The translations under genes were made by a program, and so were the position numbers. The notes beneath the pieces were generated by a model. That model saw only the letters and a program-made list of their open reading frames with translations. It did not search any database and was not told the DNA's origin. From contig NZ_RAWG01000007.1 of NCBI RefSeq assembly GCF_003611735.1, positions 1 to 64,000 on the forward strand: a stretch of DNA of 64,000 nt. The letters run 5' to 3'. Positions 19,701-27,987 of the stretch are shown piece after piece. The stretch's first letter is position 1. The number at the start of each line of letters is the position of its first letter. Source of the DNA: Corallococcus sicarius. Lineage in GTDB: Bacteria; Myxococcota; Myxococcia; Myxococcales; Myxococcaceae.

Positions 19701-22700
19701 GTACCCGCGTGTCAGTGAGGCCGAGCCCGAGCAGCGCCAGTTGCTGGCCACCTGCATTCGCTCCGAGCTGGCGCCTCCGCTCGGCACCGCCACCGACTTC
19801 CGGCACGGCGTTCCCACCGAGCGCGTGCACTACGAGCTCCCGCTGGGGACCGGCAGCGGGCTGCTCTCGTTCGAGGCGGTCGACGCGGCGATGCTCGAGG
19901 CGGCGGAGGTGGGCTTCGACGCCACTGTGACCGTCGGGCAGAAGCGCGTCCTGGCACGCAGCCGCCACCGCTACTACCGGGATGACCTGTCCGGCCCGCT
20001 GGGCATGGGCATCGCGGGGACGCGCGCGCTTCAATACGATCAGCACACGCTGACACTGCCGGCCACGCTCCAGGCGTCCGTCTTCGGCGTGCTCATTCCA
20101 GACAGCGAGTACACCGACGCGGCCGGCTATCTCCGGATCGATGGCGACCTGTGGACCGGCTCCAGCGTGCCGGTCTACGACCCGGCGCGGTTCTACCAGG
20201 CGGTCCAGGTCACGGACCTCTTCGGCAACACCTCCTCCGTCCGCTACGACCGGTACGCGCTCCACGCGGTCGAGCAACACACCTCGGACGCTCCCGCGTT
20301 CGACAGCGTCACCAGGGCCGAGGTCGACTACCGCACACGGATCCCGTGGCGCATCACCGACGCCCAGGGCAACCGCAATGCCGTTGCCTTCGACGCGCTG
20401 GGCATGGTGGTGGCCACCGCGGCGATGGGCCGCGACGGCGCGGCAGAGGGCGACACCCTCGCGGATCCAACGACGCGCATCGAGTACGACGTCTCCCGCT
20501 GGCAGCGGGAAGGACGGCCGGCGTTCGTCCACACCTTCGCGCGCGAACAGCACGGGGCCGCGAATCCGCGCTGGCTCGAGTCCTACAGCTACTCGGATGG
20601 CTCCGGCCGGGAGGTGCTCAAGAAAGCGCAGGCGGAGCCCGGGCCGGGCGGAGCGCCGCGCTGGGTGGGAACGGGGCGTACCGTCTTCGACAACAAGGGC
20701 AACCCCGTCAAGCGATACGAGCCGTACTTCTCCACCACCTTCGAGTACGAGGACGACCCGGCGCAGGTCATGACGGGCCACTCCTCGCTCTTCCGTTACG
20801 ATCCGCTGTCACGGCTGATCCGCACCGACTTTCCGGACGGCACCTTCGCGACCGTCACCTTCGACGCCTGGAGCGAAACCCGCGCCGACGCCAGCGACAA
20901 CGTGCTGGAGAGCGCCTGGTACGCGGAGCGGATCGCGCGCCCGCCAGGAGATCCCGATCGCCGCGCCGCCGAACTGGCTGCCGCGCACGCGCATACCCCC
21001 GCCGTTCACCTGGTCGATCCGCTGGGCCGGACGTTCCTCTCCATCGCGGACAACGGCTCGGACGGGAAGTACCTGACGCGCCTCAAGCTCGACATCCAGG
21101 GTGAACACCGCGAGGTGATGGACGCGCGCGGCATCACGGTGCTCCGGCAGACCTTCGACATGTCGGGGAACACCCTCCGCGTGGAGAGCAGCGATGCCGG
21201 CGTCACCCTCAACCTGTTCGACGGGATGGCCCGCCCGTACCGCACGTGGGACGGGCGAGGCTACGCGCACCGCAAGCACTACGACCGCCTCCGCCGGCTC
21301 ACGCACGCCTACGTGACACCGCCCTCGCAGCCGGAGTTCCTGGCCGAGCGGCTGTTCTATGGCGAGGGCCTGCCTGGGCCCCACCTGCGGGGACGGCTGG
21401 TCCATCACTTCGACGGCGCCGGTGTCACCACCCACGAGGCGTATGACTTCGAGGGCCGCATCATCCGGACGTCGCGCCGCCTGGCGATCAGCTACCGGGC
21501 GGAGCCCCGCTGGGCGCCACTCGACGCGCTCACCGATCCGGGAGCGGCCCTCACCGCGGCCGCGCCGCTGCTTGAGGCGGACGTCCTCACCACGCGCACC
21601 GACTACGACGCGATGAGCCGGGCCATGCGTGTGATCACACCGGACGGCACGACGGCGGCGTTCGCGTACAACGAAGCCGCGTTGCTGGAGCGCGTCGACG
21701 TGGGCGTGCGCGGCGCACCGGCTTCCCGGTTCGTCGACACCATCGACTACAACGCCCGGGGCCAGCGCACCCGCGTCGTCTACGGCAACGGGGGTGTCAC
21801 GTCGACGTTCGAGTACGACGAGCCCTCGACCATGCTGGTGCGGGTCCTCGCCGCGCGCGCGTCGGACGGGGCGGTGCTGCAGGACCTGCGGTACGTGCTG
21901 GATCCGGCGCACAACATCGTCGAGGCCCGCGACGGCGCGCAGCAGCGGGTGTACTTCAACGGCGGCTCGACCGACGGCACCCAGCGCTTCGAGTACGACG
22001 CCCTCTACCGCCTCAGGCGCGCGGAGGGCCGTGAGCATCCCGGGCAGGTGGGCTACGCGCTCGGGCCGAACGGCTACCCCGAGCCGCCCCTGGCGCAGCT
22101 CCCACACGCGAACAATCTGCAGGCCCTGCTGCGCTACGTCCAGCAGTACCGCTACGACACGGTCGGTAACCTCCAGGAGGTGAAGCACGCGATACCGCTC
22201 GCGCCGGGGAGCGGCTGGACGCGGGCCTACGAATACGCGCCCGACAGCAACCGCCTGGCGTGGACCAGCCTGCCCGGAGACGGCCCGCCAGGCCCGCACG
22301 CGCCGCGCTACCAATATGACGAGCGCGGCAACCTGGTCGCCATGCCGCACCTGTCGTCGCTGCGATGGGACCATGACGACCGGCTGGCGTCCGTCGAGCT
22401 GGGGGGAGGAGCGCGGGCCTATTACGTCTACGACAGCCAGGGACAGCGCGTCCGCAAGGTCGTCGAGGCGGGCGGCACAGCGCGCGAGCGCGTGTACGTC
22501 GGCAATTTCGAGCGCTACCGCGAGCGCACGGGCTCCACCGTGACGCTCGAGCGCCAGACGGTCCACGTGTACGACGGCCACGTGCGGATGGCGTTGGTCG
22601 AGACCGACGTGACGCAGGTGGCGTCCCCGGGAGCGACGCGCATCCGGCTGCAGTTCTCCAATCACCTCGGGACCGCGTCGGTGGAGAGCACGCTCGACGG

Positions 22701-24081
22701 CGTCCCCATCTCCTACGAGGAGTACCACCCGTTCGGCGGCAGCGCGTTCCGTTCGGGCGATCCCGACAAGCGCTACCGCTACACCGGCAAGGAGCGCGAT
22801 GACGAGACGGGCTTCTACTACCACGGGGCGCGCTATTACGCGGCCTGGCTCGGCCGGTGGACGAGCCCCGACCCGGCCGGCCTGGTCGACGGGACCGACG
22901 TCTACTCCTACGCCGAGAACAACCCCATCAAGTTCAGCGACCCGACCGGCCTGTGGAAATGGCCGAGCCTCCGAACCGTCGCGGTGGTGGCGGCGGTGGT
23001 GGTGGTGGGCGCGGTGGTCACGGTCGCCACCGCCGGAGCCGCCGCGCCGCTGGTGGGAGCGGGAGTCGCCAGCATCGGCCTGACCGGGACCGCCGCCACC
23101 GTCGCGACAGGGGTCGTGGTGGGCGCGGTCGCCGGCACGACGGGAGCCGTGGCCAGCGAGGTGACGCGCACCGGCGTGGGCGAGGGGCGCCTGCCCACCG
23201 GGCGCGAGCTGGGGCACGCGGCGACCGTCGGGGCCGCGCTCGGCGTGGTCACCGGTGGCGTCGGCTCGTTCGCTTCCACGGCGCGTGGCGTACAGATGGC
23301 GAGCACCGCATCACAGGCGGTGTCACGGGTCCCCGGCGCCGCGGCCGTGGCCAGGGCCGCGAGCGCGACCGGCCGAGCCGCGTCGACGGTCGCGCAGGCA
23401 CCAGGCATCTCACAAGCCGTGCGAGCCACGGCCACGGTCGCCCGCGTCACCGGGCATGGCCTCGGCACCATCGAAAGGGCGGCCGGAAGCGCGGGCGTTC
23501 GCGCGGCGCGCGGCGTCTTCACCAACGCCCAGGCGACGACATTCCTGGACGCCGTCCAGACTTCTCGCAGCGTCAGCGCCGCTTTCGGCGCGGCCCGATC
23601 CGCCACGCCGTTGCGCTCGGCCGCCGATCCGGCGGCCGACCTCTTTGGCCCGGGCGCCCAGTCGCATCCGGAGACCTGGGCTGAACACACCGCCACCGCG
23701 CGGGGCATGGGCGCCACCATCGAACCACGGCCCGGCACGCTCGCGTACATGCCCAGCTCCTCCCCCGGTCAGGCGGGAACGATGTATCTGGACCCGAACG
23801 CATCGTTGTCCGCGCTCAAGCACGAACTGCAGCACCTCGTGGACGATGCCGCCCGCGGATTCCCCGGTCAGGCGGCGCTCCTCGGCAATCCCTCCATTCG
23901 CTGGGCTTTCGAACGCTCCGCCTATGCGAAGGAGATAGCGCTCGCCCGCCGGATGCTCGGCGAACCCACGACCGCCGGCACCGCGGCCACGCGCGAGCAG
24001 ATCCAACAGTTGATCACTTCGCTCCAACAGCTGCGCACCGCGGAATGGCGCAGGCTCTTCATGCCTCACGTGGGACGATGA
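16714..24081 (+). CDS. Tc toxin TcB-TcC fusion with RHS cocoon and C-terminal HExxH effector, 2455 aa
   Basis: Starts 24 bases after the Hen1-fusion stop. Residues about 45-330 are an SpvB-like domain (HPVTGTGSLSIPI; LRYDSGSGNGPFGLGW). FG-GAP/VCBS-like repeats follow (DLDGDGRLELVQ, DLDGDGHPDVLI, DMSGDGMVDLVR), then the TcB middle region (YHHGYFDGHEREFRGF) and many RHS/YD repeats. The RHS core near 2025-2082 (YYHGARYYAAWLGRWTSPDP, then YSYAENNPIKFSDPTG) carries the Asp residues that in known TcC proteins form an aspartyl autoprotease releasing the C-terminus. The remaining 370 residues are variable: a Val/Ala/Gly hydrophobic stretch (about 2088-2150), a linker, then a domain with LKHELQHLVDD, an HExxH zinc site (His2370, Glu2371, His2374) and FERSAYAKEIA (Glu2400/2407) as candidate third ligand. 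This predicts a metallopeptidase effector enclosed in the cocoon. TcB and TcC are often separate genes; here they are one. Confidence 0.92.
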   Translation: MPNDEKPNQEVRGQVQTGQRPTTGPAPSGAPGESGAPKAAMLLPALTLPKGGGAVRGIGEKFSTHPVTGTGSLSIPIATSPGRAGFEMALSLRYDSGSGNGPFGLGWQLSVPSIARKTDKGLPRYLDAEDSDDFLLSGAEDLVPAFAADGGTIPDTFDSGEHRVQRYRPRSEGLYARIERWTQRQTGDAHWRVMTHDNVLNIYGRSPGARMVDPAHPARVFSWLLEETRDDRGNVARYTYKAEDAAGVDTGRLSEASRFERSADGTRRFLATAQRYLKRIQYGNLAPVMDREAPLPARDEDWLLEIILDYGEHDDAAPTPAEVRAWPVRQDAFSSFRATFEVRTYRLCRRVLMFHRFEELGPAPCLVRSTDFGYGEDASVTYLEHATQAGYRRAAEGVGYERATLPPLELSYARPVVHGELRTVDPASLEGLPGGVPGGGAQWVDLDGEGLPGALIPTRQAWLYKANLGGGRLAPPRLLRSLPSPSELAPGAQQLVDLDGDGRLELVQYTPPLSGYFSRTSEGGWTPFMALRDLPRIDWNDPNLRFIDLDGDGHPDVLITEQDAFVWYRSLAKGGFEPAERVRKATEERRGPTVVFADGTESIQLADMSGDGMVDLVRVRNSEVCYWPNLGHGRFGRKVTLGGSPTFDAPDEFDPRRIRFADIDGSGTSDLLYSGRDGVRLYFNQAGNALSAPTRLESLPPVDSLTHLSVVDLLGTGTACLVWSSPLQRNQARPLAYVDLMGGQKPHLLQRVANNLGAETRISYAPSTKFYLQDKAARRPWLTRLAFPVQVVERVEHVDGVSKTRSVTRFAYHHGYFDGHEREFRGFACVEQWDAEQLSGEGGGGGVLDLPPVRTVTWYHTGAWLERERMERELAKEWYAGDPGAPLLPGSRVPLGVTVDAQREAARAMRGLALRQEVYGMDGTADASRPYLVTQSNFQVRCLQSRGANRYGVFDVHPRETLTVHTERRLGDPRVEHELALEVDPRGHVRRSAQVAYPRVSEAEPEQRQLLATCIRSELAPPLGTATDFRHGVPTERVHYELPLGTGSGLLSFEAVDAAMLEAAEVGFDATVTVGQKRVLARSRHRYYRDDLSGPLGMGIAGTRALQYDQHTLTLPATLQASVFGVLIPDSEYTDAAGYLRIDGDLWTGSSVPVYDPARFYQAVQVTDLFGNTSSVRYDRYALHAVEQHTSDAPAFDSVTRAEVDYRTRIPWRITDAQGNRNAVAFDALGMVVATAAMGRDGAAEGDTLADPTTRIEYDVSRWQREGRPAFVHTFAREQHGAANPRWLESYSYSDGSGREVLKKAQAEPGPGGAPRWVGTGRTVFDNKGNPVKRYEPYFSTTFEYEDDPAQVMTGHSSLFRYDPLSRLIRTDFPDGTFATVTFDAWSETRADASDNVLESAWYAERIARPPGDPDRRAAELAAAHAHTPAVHLVDPLGRTFLSIADNGSDGKYLTRLKLDIQGEHREVMDARGITVLRQTFDMSGNTLRVESSDAGVTLNLFDGMARPYRTWDGRGYAHRKHYDRLRRLTHAYVTPPSQPEFLAERLFYGEGLPGPHLRGRLVHHFDGAGVTTHEAYDFEGRIIRTSRRLAISYRAEPRWAPLDALTDPGAALTAAAPLLEADVLTTRTDYDAMSRAMRVITPDGTTAAFAYNEAALLERVDVGVRGAPASRFVDTIDYNARGQRTRVVYGNGGVTSTFEYDEPSTMLVRVLAARASDGAVLQDLRYVLDPAHNIVEARDGAQQRVYFNGGSTDGTQRFEYDALYRLRRAEGREHPGQVGYALGPNGYPEPPLAQLPHANNLQALLRYVQQYRYDTVGNLQEVKHAIPLAPGSGWTRAYEYAPDSNRLAWTSLPGDGPPGPHAPRYQYDERGNLVAMPHLSSLRWDHDDRLASVELGGGARAYYVYDSQGQRVRKVVEAGGTARERVYVGNFERYRERTGSTVTLERQTVHVYDGHVRMALVETDVTQVASPGATRIRLQFSNHLGTASVESTLDGVPISYEEYHPFGGSAFRSGDPDKRYRYTGKERDDETGFYYHGARYYAAWLGRWTSPDPAGLVDGTDVYSYAENNPIKFSDPTGLWKWPSLRTVAVVAAVVVVGAVVTVATAGAAAPLVGAGVASIGLTGTAATVATGVVVGAVAGTTGAVASEVTRTGVGEGRLPTGRELGHAATVGAALGVVTGGVGSFASTARGVQMASTASQAVSRVPGAAAVARAASATGRAASTVAQAPGISQAVRATATVARVTGHGLGTIERAAGSAGVRAARGVFTNAQATTFLDAVQTSRSVSAAFGAARSATPLRSAADPAADLFGPGAQSHPETWAEHTATARGMGATIEPRPGTLAYMPSSSPGQAGTMYLDPNASLSALKHELQHLVDDAARGFPGQAALLGNPSIRWAFERSAYAKEIALARRMLGEPTTAGTAATREQIQQLITSLQQLRTAEWRRLFMPHVGR

Positions 24082-24818
24082 ACCCGCCAATGTCGAAATT
24101 CGATCAGATAGCCAGGGCGAAGACCGCCGAGTTGCTGCACGCGACGGAGCAAGCTCCGCGAACGCTGTACGAAATCCAGCAGCTCGCGGAGCTTGCGCGC
24201 CGCGCGGTCCGGGGCGAAGCGCCGCTCGAGGAGGTGGTCCGCCGGGTCATAGCGGCGTCCCATGATCGCGAGATGATCTTCGGCGCACCTCCCGGCTATC
24301 TGGCGGCGGGCGTGCTCGTAGGCGCCCCCGAGCCCCTCCGCACGCTCTTCTGGAGCACGGCGAGCCGCGAGTTGGACGCCAGGAGCCTCGCCACGCTGCG
24401 CTCGCAGTTCCGCGAGCCCGGCCCGCCGCCCACCCTCCTGGTGGATTCGGAGGAAGCAGGCGCTGGGGAACACGAGCAGTGGGCGGTGATGGTGTACGGC
24501 ACCGCCGATGAAGCAACGGGGGTCTCGGCGGTACACCGTGTCGTGCCCGGCGCGAAGCTCGTGGATCACGAGGCCGGCTTCGAGCCAGCCCTCTGGATCT
24601 TCGAAATGCCAGCGGGGGCGGACGCCAACGTCGCGTTGAGCATCGCTTCGCAAGTCGCCCAGCAAACCGGAGCACCGGCGTCCTGCGACGTCCCCGCCGC
24701 GATGGGAGCGCTCGGCCCGGACATCGTCGCGTTCTGCCGGCCCGGTGGCGTGCCCGCGCTCGGCCGCGTGGAGGGTGAACCCATGGCGCCGGTCTTCACA
24801 CCACTCGATTCGGCGTAA
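24078..24818 (+). CDS. Hypothetical protein coupled to the Tc effector gene; candidate immunity or accessory protein, 246 aa
   Basis: The start overlaps the TcB-TcC stop as ATGA (24078-24081), so translation is probably coupled; a second in-frame ATG follows four codons later. I recognise no family. The N-terminus is helical (FDQIARAKTAELLHATEQ), followed by a mixed alpha/beta region; there is no signal peptide or membrane helix, so it should be cytoplasmic. It is the last gene of the island, 36 bases before a strong hairpin and about 85 bases before the end of tRNA-Pro. A gene directly after a polymorphic toxin C-terminus usually encodes an immunity protein, and that is my best guess. Tc effectors are shielded inside the cocoon and often lack one, so a maturation role is an alternative. 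Confidence 0.75.
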   Translation: MNPPMSKFDQIARAKTAELLHATEQAPRTLYEIQQLAELARRAVRGEAPLEEVVRRVIAASHDREMIFGAPPGYLAAGVLVGAPEPLRTLFWSTASRELDARSLATLRSQFREPGPPPTLLVDSEEAGAGEHEQWAVMVYGTADEATGVSAVHRVVPGAKLVDHEAGFEPALWIFEMPAGADANVALSIASQVAQQTGAPASCDVPAAMGALGPDIVAFCRPGGVPALGRVEGEPMAPVFTPLDSA

Positions 24819-24854
24819 CGGCGGGCGCGGCTGAAGTCCGGAGCCCAAAAAACA

Positions 24855-24898
24855 AAGGCCCTGGAGTCACCGGCTTGCACCGGAAACTCCAGGGCCTT
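24855..24898. terminator. Intrinsic terminator between the Tc operon and tRNA-Pro
   Basis: A perfect 13-bp stem (AAGGCCCTGGAGT with ACTCCAGGGCCTT) encloses an 18-base loop containing CCGG repeats. On the minus strand it is followed by TTTGTTTTTT, so it is a good terminator for tRNA-Pro. On the plus strand the trailing T-run is weak (CATTTT), but it may still stop the toxin operon. Confidence 0.8.
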
Positions 24899-24903
24899 CA
24901 TTT

Positions 24904-24982
<79 letters not shown>

Positions 24983-25065
24983 AACGGCCGTCGTGAAACG
25001 GTGCGCCCTTATGCCCTCGCCGGTTTCCTGGGTCAAGCGCGAGGTGAAGGGGACCGTGGGAAAAC

Positions 25066-25452
25066 TCACTCCTCGCCTTCTTCCATTCCCTCGTCGAAGT
25101 CCTCGCCCCGGGCCTCGGCCGCATCCGCTGCGGCCTCCTCCTGGGCGTCGATCTCCGCGTGGTTCTCCGGCGGGGCCTCTCCGTTCAGCGCGCTCTTGAG
25201 CACCTGGCTCGGCCGGAAGGTCAGCACCCGGCGCGCGCTGATTTCAATCTCCTTGCCCGTCTGCGGATTGCGCCCCACGCGCGCCTTCTTCTGGCGCACC
25301 TGGAAGTTTCCGAACCCGGAGATCTTGATCTTGTCCCCGCGCTCCAGCGTCTCCTTCACGGTGTCGAACACGAGCTCGACGATCTCCGCCGACTCCTTCT
25401 TCGAGAAGCCGACCTTCTCGTAGACCCCCTCGATGATGTCCGCTTTCGTCAT
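25066..25452 (-). CDS. ihfA: Integration host factor alpha subunit with acidic tail, 128 aa
   Basis: A DNA-bending histone-like protein of the HU/IHF family. The first 90 residues are canonical (MTKADIIEGVYEKVGFSKKE; GDKIKISGFGNFQVR; RNPQTGKEIEISARRVLTF). RNPQTG is the beta-arm tip that inserts into the minor groove. Position downstream of pheT supports the alpha subunit, since pheST-ihfA is a common order. The C-terminus is extended by about 38 residues rich in Glu, Asp and Ala (EIDAQEEAAADAAEARGEDF), well beyond the roughly 100-residue length of typical IHF-alpha. The tail could weaken or compete with DNA contacts. Confidence 0.93.
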   Translation of the reverse strand: MTKADIIEGVYEKVGFSKKESAEIVELVFDTVKETLERGDKIKISGFGNFQVRQKKARVGRNPQTGKEIEISARRVLTFRPSQVLKSALNGEAPPENHAEIDAQEEAAADAAEARGEDFDEGMEEGEE

Positions 25453-25545
25453 GCGAGCCCTCTGACACCCGTGCTGGCCGGTGAACGCGGGGCATGGTGT
25501 CAGCCTTCCCCGAATCCTGTCAACGTCCTGACTTCACTGAGGAAT

Positions 25546-27957
25546 TCAGGCGCGCAGGGCGGCCCCCAGCCGCTGGTTCACCTCGGTGATGATGCGCTGG
25601 TGCGCCGTGGTGACCTCCACGTCGGTCAGCGTCCGCTCGGCCGACCGGTAGCTCAGCGCGTACGCCAGGTTCTTCTTCCCCTCGGGGATGGGCTTGCCCG
25701 TGTACACGTCGAACACCAACGCGTCCTCCACCAGCGGCGCCCCTACCTCCAGGATGACCCGGCGCACCTCCTCGTTGCGCAGTTCCACCGGCACCACCAC
25801 CGCCAGGTCGCGCAGCACCGCCGGGTACTTCGGCAGCGCCTCTGCCTGCGGCACCAGCCGCGCCGCCGCGTACAGCGGGTCCGTGTCCAGCTCGAACACG
25901 AACACGCCCTCGGGCAGCCCCAGCGCCTTCGTCACCCGCGGGTGCACCTCGCCCACGTGCCCCAGCACCGTCCCGTCCGAAAGCGACACCTGCGCGCAGC
26001 TGCGCGGGTGGTACGCCGGCGGCTCGGCGGGCGCGAACGTCACGCCCTCCACGTGCAGCGCGTGCAGCAGCGCCTCCACCGCGCCCTTCGCGTCGTAGAA
26101 GTCCACGCGCGCGTCCTTCTGCGTCCAGCTCCTGCCTCCCCGGACACCCCACACCAGGCCCGCCACGCGCGGCACCTCGCGCGACGCCGGGCGCATCCCC
26201 TGCCCGCCCTCGGCGTCCCGGAAGTACGCCCGCCCCGTCTCGTACAGGCCCACCGACTCCACCTGGTGGCGCACGCTGCGCGACAGGTTCTCCAGCAGGC
26301 CCGGCAACAGGCTCGTGCGCATCACCGACTGCTCGACGCTCAGCGGGTTCATCAGCGCGATGGGCGCTTCCTTCCCACCCAGCACCTCCAGCGACTTCGG
26401 CGCGACGAACGAGTAGTTCACCACCTCGTTCAGCCCCACCCCGCCCAGCGAGTGACGGAGCCGACGCTCGGCCTCCATCTGCGGCGGCTCCGGCGCCAGC
26501 GTGTCCAGGCCGCGCGGCAACCGGGCCGGGATGTTGTCGTAGCCGAACACGCGGGCGACCTCCTCCATCAGGTCCTCCTCGCGCTCCACGTCCACGCGCG
26601 CCCGAGGCACCTCGAACGTCGTCTGGCCCGCGCCGTCCTCCACCGTCTTGAACCCGAGCGCCCCGAGGATGCGCCGGCACTCCGCCTCCGGCACCGCCAC
26701 GCCCAGCACCTTCTCCACCCGCCCGTAGCGCAGCGTCACCCGACGCGGCGGCTTCGGCGCGGGCTGCACGTCCACCCGCCCCGGCGCCACCGTGCCGCCC
26801 GACAGCTCCGCGATGAGCTGCGCGGCCCGGTCCAACGCCGGCAGCACCGCGTCCAGGTCCGCCCCGCGCTCGAAGCGGTGCGACGCCTCCGTGTGCAGCG
26901 CGTACCGCTTCGCCGTCCGGCGCACGCTGGAGCCCAGGAAGTGCGCGGACTCGATGACGATGCGCTTCGTCCCTTGCGTCACCTCGCTGTCCCCGCCGCC
27001 CATCACGCCCGCCAGCGCCTGCGCCCGCTCGCGGTCCGCGATGACCAGGTCGTCCGCGTCCAGCGTGCGTTCCTTGTCGTCCAGCGTGCGCAGCTTCTCG
27101 CCCGCCTTCGCGGTGCGCACGACGATCTCCTGGCCCGCCACCTTGTCCAGGTCGAACGCGTGCAGCGGCTGGCCGTACTCCAGGAGCACGAAGTTCGTGA
27201 CGTCCACCACGTTGTTGATGGCGCGCACGCCGCACGCCTTCAGCCGGTCCTGCATCCACTGCGGCGACGGCTGGATGGTGACGCCCTCCACCACCCGCGC
27301 CGCGTAGCGCGGACACCGGTCCGCCGCGTCGATGCGCACCTTCACCAGCTCCGCCACCGCGCGGCCGGACTCAGCGGGCTTCGGCTCCGGCACCTTGAGC
27401 GCCGCGCCCGTCACCACGCCCACCTCGCGCGCCACGCCCAGGTGGCTGAGCGCGTCCGGCCGGTTCGGGGTGACGTTCACCTCCAGCACCGAGTCATCCA
27501 GCCCCAGCGCCTCCGCGATGGGCACGCCCAGCTTCGTGTCCGCGGGCAGGATGAGCAGACCCGCCGAGTCCTCGGTGATGCCCAGCTCCTTCGCCGAGCA
27601 GAGCATGCCGAAGCTGTCCACGCCCCGGAGCGCGGCCTGCTTGATCTCCATGCCGTTGGGCAGCTTCGCGCCCACCGTGGCCAGCGGCACCTTGTCGCCG
27701 ACCTTGAAGTTCTTCGCGCCGCACACCACCTGGAACAGCGCGGAGCCGCCGATGTCCACCTGCGTGACGGACAGCTTGTCCGCGTTGGGGTGCTGCACCG
27801 ACTCGCGGATCTGCGCCACCACCACGCCGCGCAGGCCCTCGCCGGGGCGCTCCACCCCTTCAATCTCCAGCCCCGCCGCGGTCAGCTTGCGCGCCAGCTC
27901 GTCCACCGACGGCGGCAGCGCCACGTAATCACCCAGCCACTTCACCGAAATCTTCAC
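25546..27957 (-). CDS. pheT: Phenylalanine-tRNA ligase beta subunit, 803 aa
   Basis: The large subunit of the cytoplasmic PheRS heterotetramer, which charges tRNA-Phe and edits mischarged Tyr. Visible domains: MKISVKWLGDYVALP at the N-terminus, a tRNA-binding OB domain (about 40-150, VQHPNADKLSVTQVDIGG and AALRGVDSFGMLCS), the B3/B4 editing core (GQPLHAFDLDKV), B5 (YGRVEKVLGVAVPEAECRRI), the catalytic-like core, and a C-terminal anticodon-binding FDX-ACB domain (KYPAVLRDLAVVVPVE to the end). Length is normal. It starts 30 bases after pheS and is followed 93 bases later by ihfA. Confidence 0.97.
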   Translation of the reverse strand: MKISVKWLGDYVALPPSVDELARKLTAAGLEIEGVERPGEGLRGVVVAQIRESVQHPNADKLSVTQVDIGGSALFQVVCGAKNFKVGDKVPLATVGAKLPNGMEIKQAALRGVDSFGMLCSAKELGITEDSAGLLILPADTKLGVPIAEALGLDDSVLEVNVTPNRPDALSHLGVAREVGVVTGAALKVPEPKPAESGRAVAELVKVRIDAADRCPRYAARVVEGVTIQPSPQWMQDRLKACGVRAINNVVDVTNFVLLEYGQPLHAFDLDKVAGQEIVVRTAKAGEKLRTLDDKERTLDADDLVIADRERAQALAGVMGGGDSEVTQGTKRIVIESAHFLGSSVRRTAKRYALHTEASHRFERGADLDAVLPALDRAAQLIAELSGGTVAPGRVDVQPAPKPPRRVTLRYGRVEKVLGVAVPEAECRRILGALGFKTVEDGAGQTTFEVPRARVDVEREEDLMEEVARVFGYDNIPARLPRGLDTLAPEPPQMEAERRLRHSLGGVGLNEVVNYSFVAPKSLEVLGGKEAPIALMNPLSVEQSVMRTSLLPGLLENLSRSVRHQVESVGLYETGRAYFRDAEGGQGMRPASREVPRVAGLVWGVRGGRSWTQKDARVDFYDAKGAVEALLHALHVEGVTFAPAEPPAYHPRSCAQVSLSDGTVLGHVGEVHPRVTKALGLPEGVFVFELDTDPLYAAARLVPQAEALPKYPAVLRDLAVVVPVELRNEEVRRVILEVGAPLVEDALVFDVYTGKPIPEGKKNLAYALSYRSAERTLTDVEVTTAHQRIITEVNQRLGAALRA

Positions 27958-27987
27958 AGGTCCACCCTCTTGCCCATCCGGCTGGAA

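Noticed and set aside
4391..24850. Integrase or transposase within the Tc island
   Set aside because: All frames of plausible coding quality are accounted for by the five toxin-operon genes; no tyrosine or serine recombinase motif seen.
25463..25502. Inverted repeat TGACACC/GGTGTCA between ihfA and pheT
   Set aside because: Seven-base arms 26 bases apart without a T-run; could arise by chance and has no clear role.
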